Part shown: positions 24,221 through 41,231 of the stretch, in pieces
Layout: every line of letters begins with the position of its first letter
Position numbering within the stretch: position 1 is the first letter of the stretch
Assembly (NCBI RefSeq): GCF_002564105.1
Contig: NZ_PDBX01000001.1
Coordinates: 3,224,001-3,288,000 of the forward strand
DNA length: 64,000 nucleotides
Source: Collimonas sp. PA-H2
GTDB taxonomy: Bacteria > Pseudomonadota > Gammaproteobacteria > Burkholderiales > Burkholderiaceae_D
Reading direction: 5' to 3'
The notes under the pieces: model-generated
Seen by the model: only the letters and a program-made list of their open reading frames with translations
The model's database searches: none
Told to the model about the DNA's origin: nothing
Translations under genes and position numbers: made by a program

Positions 24221-24997
24221 ATGACATACGAAAACATTCTGGTTGAGACCCAAGGAAAAGTTGGTCTGATCCATCTGAATCGCCCGAAAGCCCTGAACGC
24301 CCTGAATGACCAGTTGATGACCGAGCTGGGCCAGGCTTTGCTCAAGTTCGATGCCGATCCCGATATCGGCTGCATCGTCCTGACCGGGAGCGACAAGGCT
24401 TTCGCCGCCGGCGCCGACATCGGCGGCATGGCGGAGCTGAGCTATATGGATGTCTTCAAAGGCGATTACATCACCCGCAACTGGGAACAGATCCGCGGCG
24501 TGCGCAAGCCGGTGATTGCTGCCGTAGCGGGTTTCGCTCTGGGCGGCGGCTGCGAGCTGGCGATGATGTGCGATTTCATCATCGCCGCCGACAACGCCAA
24601 GTTCGGCCAGCCGGAAATCAAGCTGGGCATCATCCCCGGCGCCGGCGGTACACAGCGCTTGCCGCGCGCCATATCGAAGTCGAAGGCGATGGACATGTGC
24701 CTGACCGCCCGCATGATGGATGCCGCCGAAGCCGAGCGCGCCGGCCTGGTGTCGCGCGTGGTGCCGCTGGAACGGCTGCTGCAGGAAGCCTTGGAAGCGG
24801 CGATCGTGATTTCCTCGATGTCGCTGCCGGCAGTGATGATGATCAAGGAATCGGTCAACCGCGCCTATGAAACCACCCTGGCGGAGGGCATCAATTATGA
24901 GCGCCGCCTGTTCCACAGCACCTTCGCTACAGAAGACCAGAAGGAAGGCATGCAAGCGTTCCTGGGCAAGCGTCTGCCTGTTTTTAAAAATATTTAA
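24221..24997 (+). CDS. Enoyl-CoA hydratase
   Basis: Crotonase-family enzyme hydrating 2-enoyl-CoA in fatty-acid beta-oxidation. 258 residues. The oxyanion-hole segments '[13 protein letters not shown]' and '[16 protein letters not shown]' and the second catalytic Glu in '[20 protein letters not shown]' are all present, so an active hydratase is likely. It stands alone just upstream of the rrn operon. Confidence 0.93.
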   Translation: MTYENILVETQGKVGLIHLNRPKALNALNDQLMTELGQALLKFDADPDIGCIVLTGSDKAFAAGADIGGMAELSYMDVFKGDYITRNWEQIRGVRKPVIAAVAGFALGGGCELAMMCDFIIAADNAKFGQPEIKLGIIPGAGGTQRLPRAISKSKAMDMCLTARMMDAAEAERAGLVSRVVPLERLLQEALEAAIVISSMSLPAVMMIKESVNRAYETTLAEGINYERRLFHSTFATEDQKEGMQAFLGKRLPVFKNI

Positions 24998-25178
24998 CAA
25001 AGTGCTTGCCACCAACGGGAGGGGTTGCTATAGTTCGCCTCCCGTTGAGAACGACGCGAAAGAAGCGAAGCAGCAGCAAGGAATTGAGGCTGATTTGAGC
25101 GCGAAGTTTGAGGGGAAAAAAGCGGGTTGCAGGTTGTGTTGGAAGTAAAAAGTTTTTCGGTGAGAAGTAAAAAAGTAG

Positions 25179-25207
25179 TTGACGAAAAACTTGAAACGCT
25201 ACATAAT
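25179..25207 (+). promoter_or_regulatory. rrn operon promoter
   Basis: TTGACG (25179-25184), a 17-base spacer and CATAAT (25202-25207), about 280 bases before the 16S gene. The stretch 24998-25178 upstream contains no gene and may hold upstream activating sequence. Confidence 0.8.
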
Positions 25208-25283
25208 CTCATCTCTCTGCTGCTGACAAACAAAACGATTTGACAGCGACGCGAACCGGTAAGACGGTGACGCGAAGTAGAAG

Positions 25284-25294
25284 GTTCTTTAACA
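25284..25294 (+). promoter_or_regulatory. boxA antitermination site (16S leader)
   Basis: GTTCTTTAACA matches the boxA motif of rRNA leaders, bound by NusB/S10. An identical copy lies ahead of the 23S gene. Confidence 0.8.
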
Positions 25295-25483
25295 ATTAAC
25301 AGTCGATAAGTGTGGGCGTTTGATGGAAGTGCAGCGCTGCTGATGTAAATCAGGAGCGTATAACTTAAAACATTAAATGTTCACAAAAGAAGAAAATAGG
25401 CGCTTCTGCAAAGAAGTGGCCTGTCAGTATTTTGAGTGAGCGATAGCAGAGATGCTAGGCAGCAATGCCACAAAACAGAGATT

Positions 25484-27019
<1,536 letters not shown>

Positions 27020-27139
27020 GAGTTTGCATGAAAGTTAAGCGTCCACACTTATCGTCTGTTAATAAAGAAGAACAGGTATCGGTCAAAGGCTGCGGCGTGA
27101 AAGCGCTGGAGTTGATGGTAGGCTCGTACTGATCCAAGC

Positions 27140-27216
27140 GGGTCTGTAGCTCAGTTGGTTAGAGCACCGTGTTGATAACGCGGGGGTCGTTGGTTCGAGC
27201 CCAACCAGACCCACCA
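27140..27216 (+). tRNA. tRNA-Ile (GAT)
   Basis: 77 bases with CCA encoded. Acceptor GGGTCTG pairs with CAGACCC; anticodon GAT in TTGATAA; T loop GGTTCGAGC. Standard spacer tRNA. Confidence 0.97.
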
Positions 27217-27225
27217 TAAAGTTTC

Positions 27226-27301
27226 GGGGGTTTAGCTCAGCTGGGAGAGCACCTGCTTTGCAAGCAGGGGGTCGTCGGTTCGATCCCGTCAACCTCCACC
27301 A
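27226..27301 (+). tRNA. tRNA-Ala (TGC)
   Basis: 76 bases with CCA encoded. Acceptor GGGGGTT pairs with AACCTCC (one G-U), anticodon TGC in CTTTGCAAG, T loop GGTTCGATC. Located 9 bases after tRNA-Ile in the 16S-23S spacer. Confidence 0.97.
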
Positions 27302-27400
27302 AGTTTCCTTGGTGAGAAGAAGCAAGAAATATCAAACCTAAGTCGGCGCAGTAGCGCGCTGGGATTTAGGTTTGGTCTTTTTAAGATCACTGGTTTTACC

Positions 27401-27411
27401 GTTCTTTAACA
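27401..27411 (+). promoter_or_regulatory. boxA antitermination site (23S leader)
   Basis: GTTCTTTAACA, identical to the copy at 25284. It lies in the 331-base spacer between tRNA-Ala and 23S, in which I see nothing else except processing-stem sequence near 27620. Confidence 0.75.
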
Positions 27412-27632
27412 ATCTAGAAGAAGTAGTAAAGATTCGTCCATGACAAGACATTGTTGTGGATGGGTATGATTGTATCAAATCAAAAAGTATGTAAAGAGTT
27501 CTCAAAAGACTCCATGGGCGCAAGCTGCATGGAGAATGCGATAACACTTTGGATACGGCAAACGCTAAACTCATAGAAATACCTCTATAACCGCTTTTTA
27601 GCTGTGAACGCAGCTAGAGGCTAAAGTTATAG

Positions 27633-30506
<2,874 letters not shown>

Positions 30507-30696
30507 TAACCTTAGCAGGTTATATGATGAGCTTTTTTGTTTGCCTAGGTGACTATCCATCAAAGATAGCAACACCGTTTGGACATTCATACCCAACCGG
30601 GCTCACTCACCCTAGTGAGCTCGGTATAAAAAACTACTTCTTCTAGATTGCGTTGTTTGTTGCTCCTACTGGAGAACAAGCAGCGGTTACAAGTTA

Positions 30697-30811
30697 TGCC
30701 TGATGACCATAGCGATTTGGTACCACCCCTTCCCATCCCGAACAGGACCGTGAAACGAATTTGCGCCGATGATAGTGCTGCAACCAGTGTGAAAGTAGGT
30801 CATCGTCAGGC
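30697..30811 (+). rRNA. 5S ribosomal RNA
   Basis: About 115 bases from TGCCTGATGACCATAGCG to GTCATCGTCAGGC. The 5' and 3' ends pair (TGCCTGA/TCAGGC), and CCCATCCCGAACAGG is the conserved internal loop. Confidence 0.95.
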
Positions 30812-30820
30812 TTTTATTAA

Positions 30821-30857
30821 AAAACCCTCTGCAACTTACCTTGCAGAGGGTTTTTGC
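30821..30857 (+). terminator. Rho-independent terminator of the rrn operon
   Basis: AACCCTCTGCAA and TTGCAGAGGGTT form a 12-bp stem with a 6-base loop, followed by TTTTT, 10 bases beyond the 5S gene. Confidence 0.95.
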
Positions 30858-30980
30858 TTTGCGCGGAAATTATGCGTTTCTCTTCATTTCCTGCAATTTC
30901 CGCATTCCCGCAAGAAAACTACTGTGTTTTTAACCAGTTGTCCTGTATGATTCATTGATTCACATTAAGGCCATACCGCG

Positions 30981-31559
30981 ATGATAGGTCGTCTTTCAGG
31001 CATTCTGCTCGAAAAAAATCCACCCCAACTGCTGATCGACTGCAACGGCGTCGGTTACGAGGTTGGGGTGCCGATGAGCACTTTCTATAATCTGCCGGGA
31101 CTCGGCGAAAAAATCGCCTTGCTGACGCATCTGGCGATACGCGAAGATGCTCATGTGCTGTACGGTTTTGGCACAGCCGAAGAACGCAACGTCTTCAAGC
31201 AGTTGATCAAGATCAGCGGCGTCGGCGCCCGTACTGCGCTTTCGATCCTGTCCGGTATGTCAGTGCAGGATCTGGCCCAGGCCGTCACCTTGCAGGAAGC
31301 CGGACGGCTGACCAAAGTGCCCGGCATCGGCAAGAAAACCGCGGAGCGCTTGCTGCTGGAGCTGAAAGGCAAGCTGGGCGCGGATCTGGGACCGATCGGC
31401 AGCCCTCATGGCAGCGATGCCAGCGGCGATATTCTGAATGCCCTGATCGCGCTCGGCTATTCGGACAAGGAAGCCATGCTGGCGCTCAAGCAGCTGCCGC
31501 CCGAGGCTACCGTGTCGGAAGGTATCAAACTGGCATTGAAAGCGCTCTCCAAGCTGTAG
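30981..31559 (+). CDS. ruvA: Holliday junction branch migration protein RuvA
   Basis: 192 residues. Begins '[20 protein letters not shown]'. The two helix-hairpin-helix motifs ('[16 protein letters not shown]' and '[19 protein letters not shown]') bind the junction, and the C-terminal UBA-like domain ('[20 protein letters not shown]') contacts RuvB. Followed by ruvB after 92 bases. No ruvC lies immediately upstream. Confidence 0.97.
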   Translation: MIGRLSGILLEKNPPQLLIDCNGVGYEVGVPMSTFYNLPGLGEKIALLTHLAIREDAHVLYGFGTAEERNVFKQLIKISGVGARTALSILSGMSVQDLAQAVTLQEAGRLTKVPGIGKKTAERLLLELKGKLGADLGPIGSPHGSDASGDILNALIALGYSDKEAMLALKQLPPEATVSEGIKLALKALSKL

Positions 31560-31651
31560 GGTGGCGGCACAAAGCAGGATGATTTGTCTTTTATTGGCGT
31601 AGCGTGGTTTTTTTATATATTTAATCGCCGCACACTGGCTACAATCCGAAC

Positions 31652-32710
31652 ATGAGTATCCAAACCGACGATTTCACCGAACAGCGCATCATTTCCGCCA
31701 CGCCGGCATCGCCGAACGAAGAGGCGATCGAACGCGCCTTGCGGCCGAAGCAGCTGGACGAGTACGTCGGCCAGGAAAAGATACGCGATCAGCTGCAGAT
31801 ATTCATCACCGCCGCGCGCCAAAGGCGCGAGGCGCTCGATCACACTTTGTTGTTTGGCCCTCCGGGTCTGGGCAAGACTACGCTGGCGCACATTATCGCG
31901 CGTGAAATGGGCGTCAATCTGCGCCAGACTTCCGGTCCGGTGCTGGAGCGCGCCGGCGACCTGGCGGCGCTGCTGACCAACCTGGAAGCCAACGATGTCC
32001 TGTTCATCGACGAGATTCATCGTTTGTCGCCGGTCGTTGAAGAAATCCTGTACCCGGCGCTGGAAGATTATCAGATAGATATCATGATCGGCGAAGGTCC
32101 CGCCGCGCGCTCGGTGCGCCTCGACCTTCAGCCTTTCACCCTGGTGGGTGCGACCACGCGGGCCGGGATGCTGACCAATCCCTTGCGCGACCGTTTCGGG
32201 ATCGTCGCCCGCCTCGAATTTTATACACCGCAGCAGCTGGGCAAGATCGTCACCCGCAGCGCCTCTCTGCTGGGCGCGCCCATCATGGACGATGGCGCTT
32301 TCGAGATCGCCAAGCGCAGCCGCGGCACGCCGCGTATCGCCAATCGGCTGCTGCGCCGCGTGCGCGATTATGCAGAGGTCAAAGGCAATGGCGAAATCAC
32401 CAAGGCGATGGCGGATGCCGCGCTGGTCATGCTGGACGTCGATCCGGTCGGTTTCGACGTCATGGACAGGAAACTGCTGGAAGCGGTGCTGTTCAAGTTC
32501 GGTGGCGGTCCGGTCGGCCTGGACAACCTGGCGGCGGCGATCGGCGAAGAACGCGACACTATCGAAGACGTGCTGGAGCCGTATCTGATCCAGCAAGGAT
32601 ATTTGCAACGGACGCCGCGCGGCCGTATTGCCACACCGGCGGCTTATACGCATTTTGGCGTCAGTGCGCCGAGAACCGGACCGAACGGCGAGTTGTGGGG
32701 ACAAAATTAA
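31652..32710 (+). CDS. ruvB: Holliday junction DNA helicase RuvB
   Basis: 352 residues, AAA+ motor of the RuvAB complex. Walker A '[13 protein letters not shown]', Walker B '[11 protein letters not shown]', sensor I 'GATTRAGML', arginine finger in 'NPLRDRFG' and a C-terminal winged helix ('[13 protein letters not shown]') are visible, in normal order. Confidence 0.98.
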   Translation: MSIQTDDFTEQRIISATPASPNEEAIERALRPKQLDEYVGQEKIRDQLQIFITAARQRREALDHTLLFGPPGLGKTTLAHIIAREMGVNLRQTSGPVLERAGDLAALLTNLEANDVLFIDEIHRLSPVVEEILYPALEDYQIDIMIGEGPAARSVRLDLQPFTLVGATTRAGMLTNPLRDRFGIVARLEFYTPQQLGKIVTRSASLLGAPIMDDGAFEIAKRSRGTPRIANRLLRRVRDYAEVKGNGEITKAMADAALVMLDVDPVGFDVMDRKLLEAVLFKFGGGPVGLDNLAAAIGEERDTIEDVLEPYLIQQGYLQRTPRGRIATPAAYTHFGVSAPRTGPNGELWGQN

Positions 32711-32753
32711 TATCCCCTCAATCACCGGTGGAGCAACGCCGGCGCCCGCCGCC

Positions 32754-33206
32754 ATGCAGATCTGGGTTGACGGCGATGCTTGTCCAAACGTTATCAAGGA
32801 AATCCTGTACCGGGTAGCCGAGCGCTTGCAGATCACGGTGACGCTGGTGGCCAACAAATTATTGCGCGTGCCGCCTTCGCGTTTCGTCAAGGCCGTACAG
32901 GTGCCGGCCGGCTTTGATGTCGCCGACAATGAAATTGTTCGATTATTACAAGCCGGAGACCTGGTCATCACCGCGGATATTCCGCTGGCGGCCGATGTTC
33001 TGGCAAAAGGCGGCAAAGCACTGAATCCACGGGGTGAGTTTTACACCAAGGACAACATCCAGCAGCACCTGACGATGCGTAATTTCATGGAGGAGTTACG
33101 CGGCAGCGGCGTCGAAACCGGCGGTCCGACGACCTTCAGTCAAGGCGACCGCCATTTGTTCGCATCACAGCTTGATCAGTTTTTGCAGAAATCGCGAATT
33201 CGATGA
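32754..33206 (+). CDS. YaiI/YqxD family protein (DUF188)
   Basis: 150 residues from the ATG at 32754. '[20 protein letters not shown]' opens a PIN-like fold, with '[20 protein letters not shown]' and '[12 protein letters not shown]' downstream, the family signature. Acidic residues (Asp6, Asp8, Asp81-type) are consistent with a nuclease-like fold, but the function is not established. 43 bases after ruvB on the same strand. Confidence 0.9.
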   Translation: MQIWVDGDACPNVIKEILYRVAERLQITVTLVANKLLRVPPSRFVKAVQVPAGFDVADNEIVRLLQAGDLVITADIPLAADVLAKGGKALNPRGEFYTKDNIQQHLTMRNFMEELRGSGVETGGPTTFSQGDRHLFASQLDQFLQKSRIR

Positions 33207-33356
33207 TCGATTCTAATCGCGGCTGATAGCCGCATATGCGCGGGCATCGTGCCGTCCCGCGATGCAGGTGTCGAAATGCTAATATTTCGCTGCTTGTGTA
33301 AAAATTAAACGTCACAGACAATACGATAGTCTTCACTAATAGTGTGCAAGTCAACC

Positions 33357-34199
33357 ATGCTTATGTCTACCAAAGCTAGCCGTTATGCCCATCAGCTTTT
33401 GGACGCGCGAGCGCAAGCCAAACTGATGCCCCTGCTGTCCCAGGCCGACGCCCTGTCAGTCATGGATGGCTATGAGATCGGCAAGCGGATCCTGGATGCC
33501 AGCATCGGCCAGGGTTCCAATCCGGTCGGACGCAAGCTCGGATTCTGCAACCGCAACATCTGGCAGAAATACGGCATCGCCGAATCGATCAGCGCGCCGA
33601 TCTGGGCGCATATATTCGACACCACGGTGCGCTACGCCGAAGACAACCGCGGCATCCAGAGTCTGGAAGGAGCGGTGCAGCCGCGCATTGAGCCGGAAGT
33701 GGTTTTCAGCCTCGGCAGGACGCCGGCGCCCGACGCCAGCCTGGAAGAAATCGCCGATTGCATCGAATGGATGGCGCATGCCTTCGAAATCGTCGTCTGC
33801 CCTTTCCCCGACTGGAAATTCGAAGCGGTCGACGCCATTGCGGCATTCGGCCTGCATGGCACCCTGATCGTCGGCGAACCGCATGTACTGTCGAGCGCGA
33901 CCCGGCGCAACCTGGCCAGCATGCTGGCCAACGCCAGCGTTTCGCTTTCTTGCTGTACGGAGGATTCGGTCACCCTGTGCGGCGCCGGGTTCGGCAGCGA
34001 TGTGCTGGACAGCCCGGTGCACGCCTTGTGGCATCTGCACCAGGTGCTTAACGCCCATCCTGAATTCACGCCTTTGCATGCCGGCGAGATCATCACCACC
34101 GGTACCTGGACCGATGCCTATCCGGTGCAGGCGGGGCAGACCTGGGTCACGGCGTTTTCCGGCATCGCCTTGCCGGGACTGACGGTGTCGTTCGTCTAG
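33357..34199 (+). CDS. 2-keto-4-pentenoate hydratase-like protein
   Basis: 280 residues, FAH-superfamily fold of the hydratase/decarboxylase type (MhpD-like). The N-terminal 'LSVMDGYEIGKRILDASIGQGSNPV' region and 'EPEVVFSLGRTPAPD' (with the metal-ligand Glu pair) fit, as does the C-terminal 'LHAGEIITTGTWTDAYPVQAGQ'. No pathway partners lie next to it, so the substrate is unknown. The start is uncertain (ATG at 33357 or 33363; no clear Shine-Dalgarno). Confidence 0.8.
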   Translation: MLMSTKASRYAHQLLDARAQAKLMPLLSQADALSVMDGYEIGKRILDASIGQGSNPVGRKLGFCNRNIWQKYGIAESISAPIWAHIFDTTVRYAEDNRGIQSLEGAVQPRIEPEVVFSLGRTPAPDASLEEIADCIEWMAHAFEIVVCPFPDWKFEAVDAIAAFGLHGTLIVGEPHVLSSATRRNLASMLANASVSLSCCTEDSVTLCGAGFGSDVLDSPVHALWHLHQVLNAHPEFTPLHAGEIITTGTWTDAYPVQAGQTWVTAFSGIALPGLTVSFV

Positions 34200-34274
34200 G
34201 CGACCCCGTCTGATTGCAGTACTGATAGCGCTATCGGCTTGTCGACCTGTCGATATCCATCAATCCCAGCAAAT

Positions 34275-34314
34275 AAAAAATGCCGTTCAGCTTAAAGCTG
34301 GAACGGCATTTTTT
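34275..34314. terminator. Bidirectional terminator
   Basis: AAAAAATGCCGTTC-AGC and GCT-GGAACGGCATTTTTT form a long A/T-flanked stem between convergent genes at 34199 and 34350. Confidence 0.9.
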
Positions 34315-34349
34315 CAGCGTCGCGGGACGCAAAATGATTCGAACAGAAT

Positions 34350-34811
34350 TTATTCCTGACGCAGCCAGGTTTGCGTACGACCCAGCATAGGTACGCCGAT
34401 ATAGCCGCGCACATCCAGTTTCGCGCCATTGTCCTGCAGCGTCATCTTGCTCTTGTAGAGCTTGCCGTTATCCGGATCGAGAATCTTGCCGCCGTTGTAT
34501 TCGTTGCCATCCTTTTGCATGCCGGTGATGATGGTCATGCCGAGGATAGGCTGATCCTTCAGCTCGCCTTCGCATTTGACGCATTTTGGATTCTGGTCCT
34601 GGTCCGGATCGCGCAGCAGTTTTTCGATCTTCCCGCTGAGGACGCCGTTGGATTCGGTGATGCGTATCAGCGCCTTTGGTTTGCCGGTGTGGTCATCGAT
34701 ATTCTTCCACAGGCCCACCGCCGAGCTGGCGCCCTGGGCAAAGGCGCCGCCGGCCAGCAAAGCGCCGCTGGCGATTGCCGTCATTACAAGCCGCATCAAA
34801 AGTTTGTTCAT
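34350..34811 (-). CDS. DUF2147 family secreted protein
   Basis: 153 residues from the ATG at 34811 with a Sec signal peptide ('MRLVMTAIASGALLAGGAFA', cleavage after A-Q-A-type site near residue 25). The mature part has the DUF2147 layout: 'VGLWKNIDDHTGKPKALIRI', a C-x2-C pair ('KCVKCEGELK'), 'ILDPDNGKLYKSKMTL' and 'LDVRGYIGVPMLGRTQTW'. Periplasmic, function unknown. Confidence 0.88.
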   Translation of the reverse strand: MNKLLMRLVMTAIASGALLAGGAFAQGASSAVGLWKNIDDHTGKPKALIRITESNGVLSGKIEKLLRDPDQDQNPKCVKCEGELKDQPILGMTIITGMQKDGNEYNGGKILDPDNGKLYKSKMTLQDNGAKLDVRGYIGVPMLGRTQTWLRQE

Positions 34812-34886
34812 GCATCGTCTCCTGGTATCTGTTAGCTGTAGCGCCGGCTGCAATGCTGCCGCCGGCGTCATCCTATTATTAAGAAC

Positions 34887-37721
34887 TCAAGATACTTTTA
34901 ATTTTGCAAACTGTTCGCGCAGTTTCTCAAGGGTACTCGAAAAACTGACCAGGCGTTCCCGCATCTGCGCAACCACCTGTGCCGGTGCTCTTGCCACAAA
35001 GCTCTCATTGCTCAGCTGGGTCTCGGCCTTCGCCATCTCACCCTCGATACGAGTGATTTCCTTGCCCAAACGTTCCCGTTCAGCTGCAACATCAATTTCT
35101 ACTTTGAGCAGCAGCTTAGCATCGCCAACTATCGAGACCGGCGCAGGCGATTCGGGTAGAGTCTCTACTACTTGCACTTCTGATAATTTCGCCAGTGCCT
35201 GCAGGTACGGTGCAAACGACAGCAAGGTTGCCTGCTGTTCCGCCGAGCCGGCGATGATCAGCGGCACGCGCACTGCGGGCGACAATTGCATTTCGCCGCG
35301 CAGGTTGCGGCAGGCATCGGTCAGCGACTTCAGCTGGGTCATCCAGGCTTCCGCGCTGTCATCGATCTTTTCCAAGTTCGCTTCCGGATAAGGCTGGCGC
35401 ATGATGGAATCGCCGGCCGCATCCAACGTCTTGCCGGTCAGCGGCGCCACGCTTTGCCACAATGCCTCGGTGACGAAGGGGATGATCGGATGCGCCAGGC
35501 GCAGCACCACTTCCAGTACGCGCAGCAAGGTACGGCGGGTAGCGCGCTGCTGCGCTTCGTTGCCTTGCTGGATCTGCACCTTGGCGACTTCCAGGTACCA
35601 GTCGCAGTATTCATCCCAGACGAATTTATAGATGGACGAAGCGATATTGTCGAAGCGGTAGTCGGCAAAACCCTTGGCGACTTCGGCTTCGGTGCGCTGC
35701 AGGAGCGACACGATCCAGCGGTCGGCTTGCGAGAATTGCAGGTTTTCCTTGTCGCACACGCCTGGCGTATGGCCTTCGAAACCGCAGTCCTTGCCCTCGG
35801 TGTTCATCAGCACGAAGCGGGTGGCATTCCACAGCTTGTTGCAGAAGTTGCGGTAGCCGTCGCAGCGGCCAAGGTCGAAATTGATGTTGCGGCCCAGCGT
35901 CGCCAGCGAGGCGAAAGTGAAGCGCAGCGCATCGGTGCCGAAGGCCGGAATGCCGTCGGCAAATTCCTTGCGGGTGGCCTTGGCGATGCTGTCTGCCTGC
36001 TTCGGATTCATCAGGCCGACGGTGCGCTTGGCGACCAGGTCTTCCAGCGTGATGCCGTCGATCAGGTCGATAGGGTCGAGCGTATTGCCCTTCGATTTGG
36101 ACATTTTCTGGCCATTGCCGTCGCGCACCAGGCCGTGCACATACACGGTCTTGAACGGGACCTTGCCGGTAAAGTGGGTAGTCATGATGACCATCCGCGC
36201 CACCCAGAAGAAGATGATGTCGAAGCCGGTGACCAGCACCGACGACGGCAGGAACATCTTGTAGTCAGGCGTTTCTTCCGGCCAGCCGAGGGTCGAGAAC
36301 GGCACCAGCGCCGATGAGAACCAGGTATCCAGCACATCGTCGTCGCGCCTCAGCGCGCCGGTATAGCCGGCAGCAGCAGCCTTGGCCTGCGCTTCCGCTT
36401 CATTGCGGGCGACATAGATCTTGCCGTCGTCGGCATACCAGGCTGGGATCTGATGGCCCCACCACAGCTGGCGCGAAATACACCAGTCCTGGATATTGTT
36501 GAGCCACTGGTTGTAGGTGTTGTTCCAGTTTTCCGGAATCATCTGGATTTCGCCGTTGGCGACTTTTTCCAGCGCCACTTCGGTAATCGATTTGCCCGGG
36601 AAGTGGGTGCCTTCCGGCGCCGGCTTGCTCATCGCCACGAACCACTGGTCAGTCAGCATCGGTTCGATCACCACGCCGGTGCGGTCGCCGCGCGGCACCA
36701 TCAGCTTGTGCGGCTTGACCGATTCCAGCAAACCTTGGGCATCCAGATCGGCAACGATCTGTTTGCGCGCTACGAAGCGATCCATGCCCTGGTATTGGGC
36801 GGGGCCGTTTTCATTGATCTTCGCGTCCAGCGTCAGGATCGTGATTTGCGCCAGTTGATGCCGTTGTCCTACTGCATAGTCGTTGAAGTCGTGGGCCGGC
36901 GTGATCTTCACGCAACCAGTGCCGAATTCCTTGTCGACATAGCTATCCGCGATGATCGGGATTTCGCGGTCGGTCAATGGCAGCTTGAGCATCTTGCCGA
37001 CCAGGTGGATATAACGTTCGTCAGTCGGATCGACGGCTACCGCGACGTCGCCCAACAGGGTTTCCGGACGTGTTGTCGCCACTGTCAGATGGCCGCTGCC
37101 ATCGGCGAACGGATAGTGGATATGCCACATCGAACCGTCTTCTTCTTCCGACAGCACTTCCAGTTCCGAAATCGCCGTGCCCAGCACCGGATCCCAGTTG
37201 ACCAGGCGCTTGCCACGATAGATCAAACCTTGTTCGAACAGACGCACGAACACTTCCACCACGGTGCCGGACAGCTTGTCGTCCATCGTGAAGTATTCGC
37301 GGCTCCAGTCGGTGGAGGCGCCCATGCGGCGCATCTGGCCGGTAATGGTGGAGCCGGATTTTTCTTTCCACTCCCAGACTTTCTCGACGAATTTCTCGCG
37401 GCCGAGGTCATGGCGCGATACCTTTTGCGCATCGAGCTGCCGCTCGACCACGATTTGCGTGGCGATGCCGGCGTGATCGGTGCCGGGAATCCATGCCGTG
37501 TTATAGCCGCGCATGCGGTGATAACGGGTCAGGCCATCCATGATGGTCTGGTTGAAGGCGTGCCCCATGTGTAGCGTGCCGGTCACGTTGGGCGGCGGCA
37601 ACTGAATACTGAAGGATGGCTTGTCGGCGTCGGTGGTGGCGGTGTAGTACCCGCGCTTTTCCCATTCCGTGCGCCAGAATTGTTCAATCTCGGCAGGGTC
37701 GAAAGACTTGGCTAATTCCAT
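34887..37721 (-). CDS. valS: Valyl-tRNA synthetase
   Basis: 944 residues, class I synthetase charging tRNA-Val. The HIGH motif is '[13 protein letters not shown]', KMSKS is '[15 protein letters not shown]'. The editing domain, anticodon-binding domain and the C-terminal Leu/Arg/Lys coiled coil ('[20 protein letters not shown]') are present, so the gene is complete. Divergent from the thiamine operon. Confidence 0.98.
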   Translation of the reverse strand: MELAKSFDPAEIEQFWRTEWEKRGYYTATTDADKPSFSIQLPPPNVTGTLHMGHAFNQTIMDGLTRYHRMRGYNTAWIPGTDHAGIATQIVVERQLDAQKVSRHDLGREKFVEKVWEWKEKSGSTITGQMRRMGASTDWSREYFTMDDKLSGTVVEVFVRLFEQGLIYRGKRLVNWDPVLGTAISELEVLSEEEDGSMWHIHYPFADGSGHLTVATTRPETLLGDVAVAVDPTDERYIHLVGKMLKLPLTDREIPIIADSYVDKEFGTGCVKITPAHDFNDYAVGQRHQLAQITILTLDAKINENGPAQYQGMDRFVARKQIVADLDAQGLLESVKPHKLMVPRGDRTGVVIEPMLTDQWFVAMSKPAPEGTHFPGKSITEVALEKVANGEIQMIPENWNNTYNQWLNNIQDWCISRQLWWGHQIPAWYADDGKIYVARNEAEAQAKAAAAGYTGALRRDDDVLDTWFSSALVPFSTLGWPEETPDYKMFLPSSVLVTGFDIIFFWVARMVIMTTHFTGKVPFKTVYVHGLVRDGNGQKMSKSKGNTLDPIDLIDGITLEDLVAKRTVGLMNPKQADSIAKATRKEFADGIPAFGTDALRFTFASLATLGRNINFDLGRCDGYRNFCNKLWNATRFVLMNTEGKDCGFEGHTPGVCDKENLQFSQADRWIVSLLQRTEAEVAKGFADYRFDNIASSIYKFVWDEYCDWYLEVAKVQIQQGNEAQQRATRRTLLRVLEVVLRLAHPIIPFVTEALWQSVAPLTGKTLDAAGDSIMRQPYPEANLEKIDDSAEAWMTQLKSLTDACRNLRGEMQLSPAVRVPLIIAGSAEQQATLLSFAPYLQALAKLSEVQVVETLPESPAPVSIVGDAKLLLKVEIDVAAERERLGKEITRIEGEMAKAETQLSNESFVARAPAQVVAQMRERLVSFSSTLEKLREQFAKLKVS

Positions 37722-37971
37722 GATTTATTGGGGTTCTTTGCTAAAGCGATCTAAAACGATGATTATAAAGTACGCAGCCGGATGGCTCCTAACATTGGCG
37801 GCCGGGAGGCATGGTTTTTTGACGTAAAGACAATCGTGTGGACGGATTTGCCACGGAAGCCGCCTTCTATACTTGATCCGGGATAAGGAAACCCGGATTT
37901 TCGATATACCGCAAGTCGATTGCGGGTGTAAAATCCTTTCCGCTGCCTCGGGATTCAAACACCGGGGCAAC

Positions 37972-38065
37972 GCAACGCTAGGGGTCCTGATTGCTGAAAT
38001 GCTAATGCAATCGGGTGAGAAATACCCTCGAACCTGATCTGGGTAATGCCAGCGAAGGGAAGCTG
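37972..38065 (+). promoter_or_regulatory. TPP riboswitch (THI element)
   Basis: The aptamer core is visible: AGGGGTCCTG ... GGGTGAGAAATACCCTCGAA followed by CCTGATCTGGGTAATGCC and AGCGAAGGGAAGCTG. It lies 107 bases upstream of thiC, in the 451-base gap between valS and thiC. Binding of thiamine pyrophosphate should lower expression of thiC and following genes. Confidence 0.95.
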
Positions 38066-38126
38066 TCGAGAATGTTGTCGGCCGATTTACCGCTTTTTGC
38101 TGTGATTCCACCGTCAGGCTCGAAAA

Positions 38127-40095
<1,969 letters not shown>

Positions 40096-40102
40096 GGCCG
40101 TG

Positions 40103-40303
40103 ATGGAAATCGTACTCAACGGTGCACCCCATCCGCTGACTGACGGCGAGAGCCTGCAGCAGCTGATCGCGGCGCTGGAACTGGCCGGCAAGGCGGTGGC
40201 TGTGGCGGTCAACCGGCAGGTGGTGCCGGCCAGCCTGTGGCCGCAGCGTATCTTGCAGGCAGCCGACAAGGTAGACATCGTGCGCGCCATCGGCGGCGGC
40301 TGA
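40103..40303 (+). CDS. thiS: Sulfur carrier protein ThiS
   Basis: 66-residue ubiquitin-like protein ending in Gly-Gly ('IVRAIGGG'), the residue that is adenylated and thiocarboxylated. '[12 protein letters not shown]' and '[15 protein letters not shown]' fit the family. It lies 7 bases after thiC; a REP-like palindrome separates it from thiG. Confidence 0.95.
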   Translation: MEIVLNGAPHPLTDGESLQQLIAALELAGKAVAVAVNRQVVPASLWPQRILQAADKVDIVRAIGGG

Positions 40304-40307
40304 AACC

Positions 40308-40393
40308 GTAGGGTGGGCACTCCGTGCCCACGCGGAAGATGGGCTGCGTCCGGTTGGGCCGTATCCGGCGTGGGCACGGAGTGCCCACCCTAC
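40308..40393. repeat. REP-like palindrome, copy 1 (thiS-thiG gap)
   Basis: Begins GTAGGGTGGGCACTCCG and ends with its reverse complement, CGGAGTGCCCACCCTAC; each arm is itself a GGGCAC-tcc-GTGCCC hairpin. Same sequence as the copy at 48230-48346. It lies inside the thi operon. Confidence 0.85.
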
Positions 40394-40418
40394 AATTTTC
40401 TTTATTAGAGGATTTGTC

Positions 40419-41231
40419 ATGAATCTGAACTCCTCCCCCGAGACGGGGCAAGCAGACACCGGCCTGACCATCGCCGGCAAAACTTACAGCTCGCGGTTGC
40501 TGGTCGGCAGCGGCAAGTACCGCGACCTGGAACAGACCCGTGCCGCCACCGAAGCCAGCGGCGCGGAAATCATCACGGTGGCGATCCGCCGCGTCAATAT
40601 CGGACAGGATCCCAACGCGCCGAATTTGCTGGATGTTGTACCGCCGTCGCGCTACACCATACTGCCCAATACAGCGGGTTGTTATACGGCGGCCGACGCG
40701 ATTTATACGCTGCAGCTCGGGCGTGAACTGCTGAACGGCCACAAGCTAGCCAAGCTGGAAGTGCTGGGCGATGAACGCACGCTGTTTCCGAACATGCCGG
40801 AAACGCTGAAAGCAGCGGAAGCGCTGGTCAAGGACGGTTTCGACGTCATGGTGTATTGCAGCGACGATCCGATCCAGGCCCGCATCCTGGAGGAGATCGG
40901 CTGCGTCGCGGTGATGCCGCTGGCGTCGCTTATCGGGTCCGGCATGGGCATCCTGAATCCCTGGAATCTGTCGCTGATTATCGAGCAGGCCAAGGTGCCG
41001 GTGCTGGTCGATGCCGGTGTCGGCACCGCTTCAGATGCAGCGATTGCGATGGAACTGGGTTGCGACGGCGTGCTGATGAATACCGCGATTGCCGGCGCCC
41101 AGGATCCGATCCGCATGGCGCGCGCCATGCGGCTGGCAATCGAAGCCGGACGCGAAGCCTTCCTGGCAGGCAGGATTCCGAAGCGTTTCGCTGCCTCGCC
41201 GTCTTCACCAATGGCCGGACGAGTCAAGTGA
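40419..41231 (+). CDS. thiG: Thiazole synthase ThiG
   Basis: Builds the thiazole phosphate of thiamine from DXP, dehydroglycine and ThiS thiocarboxylate. 270 residues, TIM barrel. '[20 protein letters not shown]', the '[14 protein letters not shown]' segment (its Lys is the likely Schiff-base residue) and '[20 protein letters not shown]' are visible. Overlaps thiD by four bases (GTGA). Confidence 0.97.
   Translation: MNLNSSPETGQADTGLTIAGKTYSSRLLVGSGKYRDLEQTRAATEASGAEIITVAIRRVNIGQDPNAPNLLDVVPPSRYTILPNTAGCYTAADAIYTLQLGRELLNGHKLAKLEVLGDERTLFPNMPETLKAAEALVKDGFDVMVYCSDDPIQARILEEIGCVAVMPLASLIGSGMGILNPWNLSLIIEQAKVPVLVDAGVGTASDAAIAMELGCDGVLMNTAIAGAQDPIRMARAMRLAIEAGREAFLAGRIPKRFAASPSSPMAGRVK

Noticed and set aside
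31613..33016. A 467-codon antisense frame over ruvB
   Set aside because: Shadow frame of a clear ruvB gene.
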